A stretch of 64,000 nt of DNA from Amycolatopsis roodepoortensis (GTDB taxonomy: Bacteria > Actinomycetota > Actinomycetes > Mycobacteriales > Pseudonocardiaceae), in contig NZ_JADBEJ010000001.1 in the NCBI RefSeq assembly GCF_014873915.1, forward strand, positions 496,001 through 560,000. Direction: 5' to 3'. The position numbers and the translations under genes are program-made. Below the pieces are notes generated by a model. That model made no database searches and was not told the origin of the DNA. It worked only from the letters and a program-made list of their open reading frames with translations. Positions 47,069 through 54,700 of the stretch are shown one piece after another. Numbering within the stretch: the first letter of the stretch is position 1; each line of letters begins with the position of its first letter.

Positions 47069-47614
47069 TCACTTCCAGCTGTACGCGGCGCCGCCGAAGC
47101 CCGGCTGGACCTTCGCCCGCACCCTGGGGGTCGAGGCGAGGCCGAGATAACCGCCGCCCTTCTTCGGCGGGCCCGACCAGCGCACGACGACGGTGCCGCC
47201 GGTCCCGCAGCCCGCCGTCGTCCAGGTCGAGACGCTCTTTTTCTTCTTGGTGCTCCAGTAGTGGCCCTCCGCCTGGACGCAGACCCGGCCGTTGCTGCCC
47301 GCCGGGATTTTCCACGTGTAGCGGCGGTGCTGCGGGTTCTTCTTCGAATCCGGGCTGATGTAGCCACAGCCGTACTTGCTCACCGACCACTTGCCGTAGC
47401 CGGCGAGGGCGCGACGCCAGTCGCCGCAGTCGGCGGTGCCGACTTCCGAAGTCTCTTCGGTCAGCGTGACCTCGGCCGTGTCACCGTCGGCCTCCGAGGC
47501 GGCGACCGTGGCGGTGCCCGCTTCTTCCTCGGCCATCGCCGGCGCGCTCTGCGCGGCGAGTGCCATACCCGCGACCACCAGGCCGGTCGTGACCCGTGTC
47601 GTCCATTTCTTCAC
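47069..47614 (-). CDS. Secreted protein of unknown function
   Basis: 181 residues. Signal peptide MKKWTTRVTTGLVVAGMALAAQSAPAMA, then an acidic spacer rich in E, A and T (about 29-60). A basic C-terminal domain follows with four or more Cys (TADCGDWRRALAGYGKWSVSKYGCGY, RVCVQAEGHY, TAGCGTGGTVVVRW). Two disulfides are likely. The acidic-then-cationic layout recalls propeptide-plus-mature small secreted proteins, but no family is recognised. Convergent with the NB-ARC regulator, separated by the repeat cluster. Confidence 0.7.
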   Translation of the reverse strand: MKKWTTRVTTGLVVAGMALAAQSAPAMAEEEAGTATVAASEADGDTAEVTLTEETSEVGTADCGDWRRALAGYGKWSVSKYGCGYISPDSKKNPQHRRYTWKIPAGSNGRVCVQAEGHYWSTKKKKSVSTWTTAGCGTGGTVVVRWSGPPKKGGGYLGLASTPRVRAKVQPGFGGAAYSWK

Positions 47615-47847
47615 TGGTGTTCTCTTTCTCGTCGTTCGGATCGAAAGCCACGGCGAATTCCGCCGGGCCTTCTTTCGCGTTCGATAGGCCGTCGGCCGCG
47701 CCGGAAAGACACGACTTGCCCGCGTGAGTTATTTTCCGTCAGCCAATCAACTGGCTACGGCGAACATTATCGGCAATGTGCGGAGCCGCCTAGTGATCTT
47801 GTGCGGTGATCTTGATCGAGGTTGTTCGAAAACGCCGGAACGGGACA
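47615..47847. other. Intergenic region downstream of the NRPS operon
   Basis: 233 bases without a gene. It should hold the promoter of the secreted-protein gene at 47614 and the end of the NRPS operon, but no clear terminator hairpin is seen. A 9-base direct repeat GTGATCTTG occurs at 47793-47801 and 47806-47814, 13 bases apart. Confidence 0.4.
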
Positions 47848-48894
47848 TCAGCCGAGGTCGACGAGCGATCCGAAGCCCAAGTGACGGGCTTGTGAGGCGA
47901 TGGCGCCGTAGAGCGCCACGTCCAGCACGCCCATGCCGAACGGGTTGAGCACGACGTGCGGCCGGGCGGTGCCACGGCTGCGGTACCGCCCGGTGAGCAG
48001 CCCGCCCAAGGTGGCGTCGATGGGTTTCGCCGTACCGTCCGACGGGCGGGTGACGAGTCCGTCGCGCATCAGGCGGCCGAGTGGGCGGCGGGGGTTGTCC
48101 GCCACCAGGTCGAGGTCGTCCACGTACAGGGCCGCGGCGTCGAGGAACGTCTCGTCCGCGAGATCGCCCAAGGACACGTTGACCAGCAGCGCGCCGGGGC
48201 GCGTCCAGTCGGGGGTCACGTAACCCTCGTCGGCGGTGGTGGTGAAGACCGCGATCTCGCCGGCGCCGACCGCGTCGCGGGCCTTGTCGTGCACGGTCAC
48301 TTCGAGGTCGTCGCGGGAGAGCAGGTCCGCGAGTCGGTGGGCGACGGCCGGGTCGCGGTCGTGCAGCGACACGGCGCGCAGAGCAGGCAACCGGCGGCTC
48401 AGCAGTGCCGCGTGCATCCGCCCCTGCGCTCCGCATCCCACGATCGCGAGCGAGCCGGCGCCGCCGAAACCGGTGACGTCGACACCGACCGCGCTCACCG
48501 CCGCGGTGCGCACCGCGCTCAGCAGGCCCGCCTCCATGATCGACGTGACCCGGGCGGTCTCGGCGTCGAAGCACAGGCCCAGCCCGCCCGCGCGTTCCAG
48601 GCCCGCCGCCGGGTTGGACACGCTGGCATTGATGATCTTCATGCCGTGGTGCGGCCCCACCGCGCCGGGCATGCCGATCGACCGGGTGTAGGCACCCCGC
48701 GAATTCTCCCACCGCAGGTACGCCTCCGCGGGGAGCAGGCTCTCGCCACGGTCGTGCCGGGCCAGCGTCCGCCGCACGATCTCGACCGGGTCGATGGTCG
48801 CGAGACAGCGCCGGACGTCCGCGCGCGACAGCACGGTCACCCGGCCCGCGCCCGCGAGTCCCGTGTCCGCCTGGTCGTACCACTGCTCGCTCAT
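47848..48894 (-). CDS. sbnB: SbnB-like N-(2-amino-2-carboxyethyl)-L-glutamate dehydrogenase (Dap biosynthesis)
   Basis: 348 residues from the ATG at 48894, overlapping the carbamoyltransferase stop (ATGA). Ornithine-cyclodeaminase/mu-crystallin fold: substrate Lys region HHGMKIINASVSNP, the Rossmann motif LAIVGCGAQGRMHAALL near 160, and DWTRPGALLVNVSLGD. Family knowledge: SbnB oxidises the SbnA product with NAD to give L-2,3-diaminopropionate and 2-oxoglutarate. Pairing with an SbnA-like gene in one operon supports this rather than proline-forming cyclodeaminase activity. Last gene of the NRPS operon. Confidence 0.85.
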   Translation of the reverse strand: MSEQWYDQADTGLAGAGRVTVLSRADVRRCLATIDPVEIVRRTLARHDRGESLLPAEAYLRWENSRGAYTRSIGMPGAVGPHHGMKIINASVSNPAAGLERAGGLGLCFDAETARVTSIMEAGLLSAVRTAAVSAVGVDVTGFGGAGSLAIVGCGAQGRMHAALLSRRLPALRAVSLHDRDPAVAHRLADLLSRDDLEVTVHDKARDAVGAGEIAVFTTTADEGYVTPDWTRPGALLVNVSLGDLADETFLDAAALYVDDLDLVADNPRRPLGRLMRDGLVTRPSDGTAKPIDATLGGLLTGRYRSRGTARPHVVLNPFGMGVLDVALYGAIASQARHLGFGSLVDLG

Positions 48895-49814
48895 GCCGAA
48901 TCCTTGCCGCGGCACCATTCCAGTGCCGCCATCGCGCTGTACATCTTGTTCTCCGCCTGGACGAACGCGATGCTGTCCGGGCCGTCCAGCACCTCCGTGG
49001 TGACCTCCTCGCCGCGGTGCGCGGGCAGGTCGTGCATGAACACCGCGTCCGGACTGGTCCGCCACAACGCCCGCGTCACCTGGAACGGCGCGAAAACCTC
49101 GCGCCAGTCAGGGTCCGGTTTGGTCGTACCCGTCGTCTCCCATCGCGTGGTGTACACGACATCGGACACGGGCAGGTCGTCCATGTCGTGACGCTCCACA
49201 ATGGACGCTTGGTGTCGCGCGGCGTGCGCTCGCGCACGCGCCAGCACGGCGGGATCGAGGCCGTAGCCGGGTGGGGTGCGCAGCTGCAGTTCGGTACCGG
49301 GGAACCGGGTGAGTGCCAACGCGAGCGCGGCCGCGGAGTTGTTGCCCTCGCCCAGGTACAGCACCCGCAGCCCGTCGACACGCCCGAACCGGCGGGCCAT
49401 CGTGGTGAGATCCGCGAGTGCCTGGGTGGGATGCTCGTCCGCGGTCATGGCGTTGACCACCGACATCCGCTTCTGGTCGGCCATGGCCCGTAGCTCCGCC
49501 GGATCGCCCGCGGTGCGCACCACGAGCGCGTCGAGCATGGTGGACAGCACCCGGCCGGTGTCCGCGATGGTCTCCCCGGTGTTGAGCTGCAGATCGCTAG
49601 GCCCGTAGGAGACGATGCGCGCGCCGAGCCGCAGCGCGCCCGACGAGAACGCCGTGCGGGTGCGCGTGGAGGTCTTGCTGAAGTAGATGCCGACGACCTC
49701 ACCGGACAGCGGCGCGCCCGCTTGCCGCGGGTCGGCGGCCAGGGCCGTCGCGCGCGCGACGACGGAACGCAGTTCCTCGTCGGTGAGATCGTCGAGGGAA
49801 ATGAGATGGCGCAA
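48891..49814 (-). CDS. Carbamoyltransferase, ornithine-carbamoyltransferase homologue with altered substrate site
   Basis: 307 residues from a TTG at 49814 with AAGGAG upstream. The carbamoyl-phosphate half is intact: FSKTSTRTRTAF (STRTR, 49-53) and DEHPTQALADL (HPTQ, 128-131). The ornithine half is not. HCLP, whose Cys contacts the ornithine side chain, is HDLP (261-264), and the SMG loop that grips the alpha-carboxylate is TTG (227-229). It therefore probably carbamoylates a different amine. Sandwiched between SbnA- and SbnB-like genes, the best candidate is L-2,3-diaminopropionate, giving 3-ureidoalanine as proposed for VioL in viomycin biosynthesis. A housekeeping arginine role is unlikely. 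Confidence 0.82.
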   Translation of the reverse strand: MRHLISLDDLTDEELRSVVARATALAADPRQAGAPLSGEVVGIYFSKTSTRTRTAFSSGALRLGARIVSYGPSDLQLNTGETIADTGRVLSTMLDALVVRTAGDPAELRAMADQKRMSVVNAMTADEHPTQALADLTTMARRFGRVDGLRVLYLGEGNNSAAALALALTRFPGTELQLRTPPGYGLDPAVLARARAHAARHQASIVERHDMDDLPVSDVVYTTRWETTGTTKPDPDWREVFAPFQVTRALWRTSPDAVFMHDLPAHRGEEVTTEVLDGPDSIAFVQAENKMYSAMAALEWCRGKDSA

Positions 49815-49823
49815 GGTTTCTCC

Positions 49824-50828
49824 TTAGCGGGCGGCGGTCAACGGCCGGGTCGTGACCTCGGGAACTTCGCCGAAGTGCTCCAGCACCCAGGAATCCGAGT
49901 AGATGGTGTCGAGGTAGCGGTTGCCGTCGTCGGGGAAGACGAGCACGCAGCGGGAACCGGCGGGGATGCGGTGGCGCAGCTTGCCGAGCGCGGCCACGGT
50001 CGCCCCGGACGACCCGCCCGCCAGGATCGCTTCGCGCGCCACCAGCGACCGGCAGGCACGCACGCATTCCAGGTCGGTCACGTGGACGATCTCACTGATC
50101 ACACCGGCGGAATCGGCCGAGCCGACCAAGGGCGGCCGCCAGCCGGCACCGTGCCCGGGGATGAGCCGGTGCTCGGTCGGGGTGTGGAAGATCGCGCTGC
50201 CCGCCGCGTCGACCGCGACCAGTTTCGTGGCCAGGCCGCGGTCGCGGATGTGGTCGGCGCAGCCGCGCAGCGTGCCGCCGGTGCTGACCGAGCAGAACAG
50301 GTAGTCGACCCGTCCGTCCAGCGCCGTGACGATCTCGGCCATCGTCTGCTCGTGCGCGGCCGCGTTGAGCGGATTCTCGTACTGGTTGGGCCAGAACGCG
50401 TCCGGCAACAGCGCCACCAGCTCCCGGACCCGCGCGATCCGCGCGCCGAGCAGGTCGCCGTCCGGCGCGGACACGACTTCCACCGCCGCGCCGTAGGCCC
50501 GCAACAGCGCGACGGATTGCGCGGTCGTACGGGTGTCGACCACGCAGATCAGCTCGAGCCCGAAGTAGGCGCACAGCTGGGCGAGGCCGACACCGAGGTT
50601 GCCGGACGTCGATTCCACCACCACCGACCGGCCCGGTACCAGCTCCCCGGCCTCGATCTTGCCGCGCAGCATGTGCAGCGCGGTGCGGTCCTTGACACTG
50701 CCGCCCGGATTGAACTTCTCCATCTTCGCGAACACCCGGACGTCCGCGATCGGCACGACCCGCTCCAGCGCGACCAGCGGCGTGCCGCCGATCGTCGCGA
50801 GCACACCGTTCAACTCATCCGTGCTCAA
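49824..50828 (-). CDS. sbnA: SbnA-like N-(2-amino-2-carboxyethyl)-L-glutamate synthase (Dap biosynthesis)
   Basis: 334 residues if the TTG at 50828 is the start, which fits the family N-terminus (NGVLATIGGTPLVAL); an ATG at 50867 is possible. Cysteine-synthase-like fold-type II PLP enzyme: the Schiff-base lysine is K46 in NPGGSVKDRTA, followed by VVESTSGNLGVGL and the phosphate loop SVSTGGTLRG. SbnA joins O-phosphoserine and glutamate to make N-(2-amino-2-carboxyethyl)-glutamate, which SbnB cleaves to Dap. It overlaps the upstream dehydratase by 14 bases and is followed by the carbamoyltransferase after 9 bases. Confidence 0.88.
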   Translation of the reverse strand: MSTDELNGVLATIGGTPLVALERVVPIADVRVFAKMEKFNPGGSVKDRTALHMLRGKIEAGELVPGRSVVVESTSGNLGVGLAQLCAYFGLELICVVDTRTTAQSVALLRAYGAAVEVVSAPDGDLLGARIARVRELVALLPDAFWPNQYENPLNAAAHEQTMAEIVTALDGRVDYLFCSVSTGGTLRGCADHIRDRGLATKLVAVDAAGSAIFHTPTEHRLIPGHGAGWRPPLVGSADSAGVISEIVHVTDLECVRACRSLVAREAILAGGSSGATVAALGKLRHRIPAGSRCVLVFPDDGNRYLDTIYSDSWVLEHFGEVPEVTTRPLTAAR

Positions 50829-51747
50829 CGGACACCCGCTCTCCCTCGGCCACCGGAGCCGCGACATTGCCGCCGGACACGATCGCCACGGTCGTGCCCC
50901 GCCATCGCCCGGTCAGGTGGGCGGCGGTCGCCACCGCCCCGCTCGGCTCGGCTCGCACACCGAACCGGTCCGACAGGTACTCCTGCGCGGCGACGATGCC
51001 GTCCTCGTCGACGGTGACGATGTCGTCCACGAGCACCCTGATGTGGCGCCACGCGAGTTCGCCGAGCACCGGCGCGCGCAGCCCGTCCGCGATCGTGCGG
51101 TAGGTGCGCTCCACCGGCCACCGCACGAGTTTTCGCAGCCGCAGCGATTCCGCCGCGTCCCCGGCCAGTGCCGGCTCGACGCCGACGACCCGGGTGCCGG
51201 GGGACACCGCTTTCACGGCGACGGCGACTCCGGCGAGCAGCCCGCCGTTGCACACCGGCACCAGGACGGTGCGGACGTCCGGCAGATCCGCCACGATCTC
51301 GGCGCCGACCGTTCCGTGCCCGGCGATCACGTCGAAGTCGGCGGAACCGACGACGGTGGCGCCGGTCCGCGCCGCCAGCTCGGCCGTGGCCCGCTCGCGC
51401 AGCGCGGGCGGCACGATCACGACGTGCGCGCCGAGCGCGCGGACCGCGTCCACCTTCAACGCGGGCGCGGTGGCGGGCAGGACGACCGTGGCCCGCAGCC
51501 CGTGCCGTGCGGCGGCGAAGGCCACCGCCCGCCCGTGGTTACCGGACGACTGGGCGAGGACGTGGCCCGTGGTGAGCCGGGCGACCGCGTTGAGCGCGCC
51601 GCGTACCTTGAACGAACCGGTCCGCTGCCGGTGCTCCGGCTTGAGCCACAGGTCGCCGAACGGCCCGAGCAGGGGCGTGCGGTGCACGGAGTGCCGGATC
51701 CGTGCGGCGGCGGAGCGGATGTCGGCCACGGTGACGAGGGAGGACAT
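50815..51747 (-). CDS. Threonine/serine dehydratase-like PLP enzyme
   Basis: 310 residues from the ATG at 51747, five bases after the NRPS-2 stop. Fold-type II PLP enzyme: K47 in QRTGSFKVRGALNA forms the Schiff base, SSGNHGRAVAFAA binds the substrate carboxylate, VCNGGLLAG binds the cofactor phosphate (one Gly of the usual GGGG is Asn), and VSGGNVA ends the site. There is no C-terminal ACT regulatory domain, so it is a catabolic or biosynthetic type, not IlvA. In an NRPS operon it may supply 2-oxobutyrate, racemise serine, or form a dehydro- or D-amino acid. The exact reaction cannot be read. Confidence 0.8.
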   Translation of the reverse strand: MSSLVTVADIRSAAARIRHSVHRTPLLGPFGDLWLKPEHRQRTGSFKVRGALNAVARLTTGHVLAQSSGNHGRAVAFAAARHGLRATVVLPATAPALKVDAVRALGAHVVIVPPALRERATAELAARTGATVVGSADFDVIAGHGTVGAEIVADLPDVRTVLVPVCNGGLLAGVAVAVKAVSPGTRVVGVEPALAGDAAESLRLRKLVRWPVERTYRTIADGLRAPVLGELAWRHIRVLVDDIVTVDEDGIVAAQEYLSDRFGVRAEPSGAVATAAHLTGRWRGTTVAIVSGGNVAAPVAEGERVSVEHG

Positions 51748-51752
51748 CGGCT

Positions 51753-54700
51753 TCACCGTGCCAGGTTCCGGTCGGCGACCGCCTGCACGCGGTCGAGGTC
51801 GGCGTCGATCTCCGCCGGTGGCGCCGCGTCCGGCAGCAGGTCCTCGATGTCGCGCAGCGGCCGGTAGCGCAGGCCGAGCATGCCCCACACCACCAGCACG
51901 GCACCGGAGACCACCATCAGCGTGGCGAAGCCGCCGAGCCGGTCGGCGAGCGGTCCCGCGGTCAGGAACCCGAGCGGTTGCATGGCGGTCGCCAGCATGA
52001 CGTTGATCGCCAGCACCCGGCCCTGGAGCCGCTGGCCGACCTTCGTCTGGATGACCGACAGCCAGTGCGCGTTGCCGATGCTCATACACGCCAGCCGCAC
52101 GAACAGGCCGATCGCGACCACGAACACCGAAGGCCACGCGCCCATCAGCGCCACGCCGAGCCCGGAGCCGATGACGAAGGCGATCATGCCGGTGGCGCGG
52201 CGCGCGGTGCCGCCCCAGGTGACCACGACGAGTGCGCCGACCGCCGCGCCGATCCCGCCGACGGCACTGATTACCCCCAGTTCGCCCGTCGAGCCGATCG
52301 ACAGGACCAGCGGGGTGAGCCCCACCCACATCACGGCGGTGAAGTAGTTGACCACCGCGAAGTAGCCGATCATCACGAGCAGCGGTTTGCGGCGCAGCAC
52401 GAACTTCCACCCGCCGGTGACCGCCTTCGCGAACGGTTCGGCCTGGGTGAAGAACATCCGGTTCGGGAACCGCACCAGCACCAGGGTGAGCACCCCGATC
52501 GCGAACGTGGCGACGTCGACCACGACCACCGCGGTCAATCCGGACAGTCCCATGAGGACACCGCCGAGGACGGGCCCGAGCACGGTGCCGAGACCGGCGC
52601 CCATGTCGGCGAGCGCGTTGGCCTGCGGCAGGTACGGCTTCGGCACCAGCTGGGCGATCGCCGCCAGGTAGGCGGGCCGGTGGAACGCCGACGCCACCGA
52701 CATCACCCCGACGATCGCGCACACCGCCACGAGATCCAGCCGTCCCAAGGCGAACAGCACGGCGAGCACGGCCATCGCCGCGCCGCTCGTCAGGTCGCAG
52801 CACAGCAGGATCCGCCTGCGGTCGACCCGGTCGGCGAGCGCGCCGCCGATCGGGGTCAGCAACATGCTCGGCACGCGGGCGAGCAACATGACCAAGGCGA
52901 GGTCGACGACGCGGCCGCTGAGCTGATAGGCCCAGACGCCGAGGGCGAACGCGCTCAGTTCGTTGCCGATCATCGACACGGCCTGGCCACCCGCCACGGT
53001 GTAGAACGCGCGCAGCCCGCGCCGGGTCGCGGTCGCGGCGACCGGGACGTCGTGGACTTCGGGCGGCAGGTCGCCGCCGGCCCAGCGGGACAGCCGGTCC
53101 CGCAGCAGTGCGGCGACCTCGGCGGCCTGGTGGCGCAGGAAATAGTGCCCGGCCTTGGGCAGCACGGCCAGTTCGACGCGATCGGCGAACACGCCCCACT
53201 CGCGGTACCGCTCCTGGTACAGCTCGGTCGCCGGGTCGCTCGACCCGACCACGCACAGGACCGGGGCCGTGAGCCGGGGTCTTCCGGCGGCGTCCGGGTC
53301 GAGCGCGCGGCCGAACCACGCCTGCGCCTGTCCGGCGTCGTGCCGCAACGCCCGCAGCATCGCCGCGCTCGCGGACTCGTCCATGTCGTCCAGCAGGCCG
53401 CCGGTGGCCCGCAGCGTGTCCCGGTAGAGCCGGTCCGCCACCCAGCGTTCGCGCGGGAACCGGCGCTGCAGCCAGGCCGACAGCCTGCCTGGCAGGCGTG
53501 CGGCGGGGAAGCTGCCCGCCACGACCACTCCGGCGACGACGCGGCCGTCGGACTCGAGCCGGGCGGCGAGCGCGGTGGCCACCGCGGAGCCGACGCAGTG
53601 CCCGTACACCGCGACAGGGCCGGTGACGGTCCGGCCGATCTCGTCGGCCAGCAGGTCCACGACCTCGTCGACGGTGCGGAACGCCTCGTCGGGCCGGGCC
53701 ACGTCGTGGCCGGGCAGTTCGACGGCGAGCAGGTCGAAATCCGGTGCGGCCGCGGCGAGTTCGGTGGCCAGTGGCTGGAACACCGCGGCCGAGCCGCCGC
53801 CGTAGGGCACGCAGACGAGCGTCAGCTCCGGCGCGCCCGCGCGGGCGGGGGAGAGGCGGTGCAGCAGGCGCCCGTCGTCGGTCTCCCGCCCGGCGTCGAG
53901 ATGGGCGGCCAATTCGCGGACGGTCGGGTGCAGGAACAGATCGATGACCCGGAGCCGCCCGTCGATCAGCCGGACCGCGCGGACCGCGGTGAACGAATGG
54001 CCGCCGAGGGCGAAGAAGTCGTCGTCCGCACGGACCTCGGGCACCTCGAGAACCCGCGCCCACACCTCTGCGACGCGTTGCTCGGTCGGCGTTTCCGGCG
54101 CGCGCGAACCCGTCACCGGCACGGGAACCGGTGCGGTGGTCGGGCGGGACTCGTTGCGGGCCGGACCGACCGCAGCGACCGCCTGGTCCACATCGGACAG
54201 TAACCCGGTCAGGAGTGCCTGGAAGTCCGCGACGATCCCGTCGGCGGTGCCGGCGTCGAACAGGTCGGTCCGGTAGGCGAGGCCGCCGAGGTAGGTGTCG
54301 CCGTCGTTGACCAGCACCATGCTGAGGTCGAACTTCACCTGCTCGCCCGCGTCGCGGACGGCCGTCACCTCGACGCCAGGGATGACGGGCGGCGCCGCCG
54401 GTTGGTCGAGGACGTTCAGCAACACCTGGAAGATCGGTGTCGCGCCCACGGACCGTTCCGGCCGCAGCCGCTCGATGATCCCTTCGAGGGGTGTCTCGGC
54501 ATGCGCGAACGCGCCGAGCACGGTCTCGCGGGACCGGGCGAGCAACTCCCGCACGGTCGGGTCGCCGCCGAGGTCGGTGCGCATGACGAGAGTGTTGACG
54601 AAGCAGCCCACGGTCGACTCGGCGTCCGGGTGATGCCGCCCGGATTCCGGCACGCCGACCGCGACGTCGTCGGTCCCGGCGCGGCGGCCGAGCAGCTCCT

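Noticed and set aside
46842-47150. Short frames reading RESHFRDI or KWLSRH through the repeat cluster
   Set aside because: These arise from translating the GCGAAAGCCACTTTCGC elements; no start context and no conservation outside the repeat.
48891-49814. Housekeeping argF (ornithine carbamoyltransferase)
   Set aside because: Ornithine-binding HCLP and SMG motifs are changed and the gene is embedded between Dap-biosynthesis genes of an NRPS operon rather than an arginine operon.
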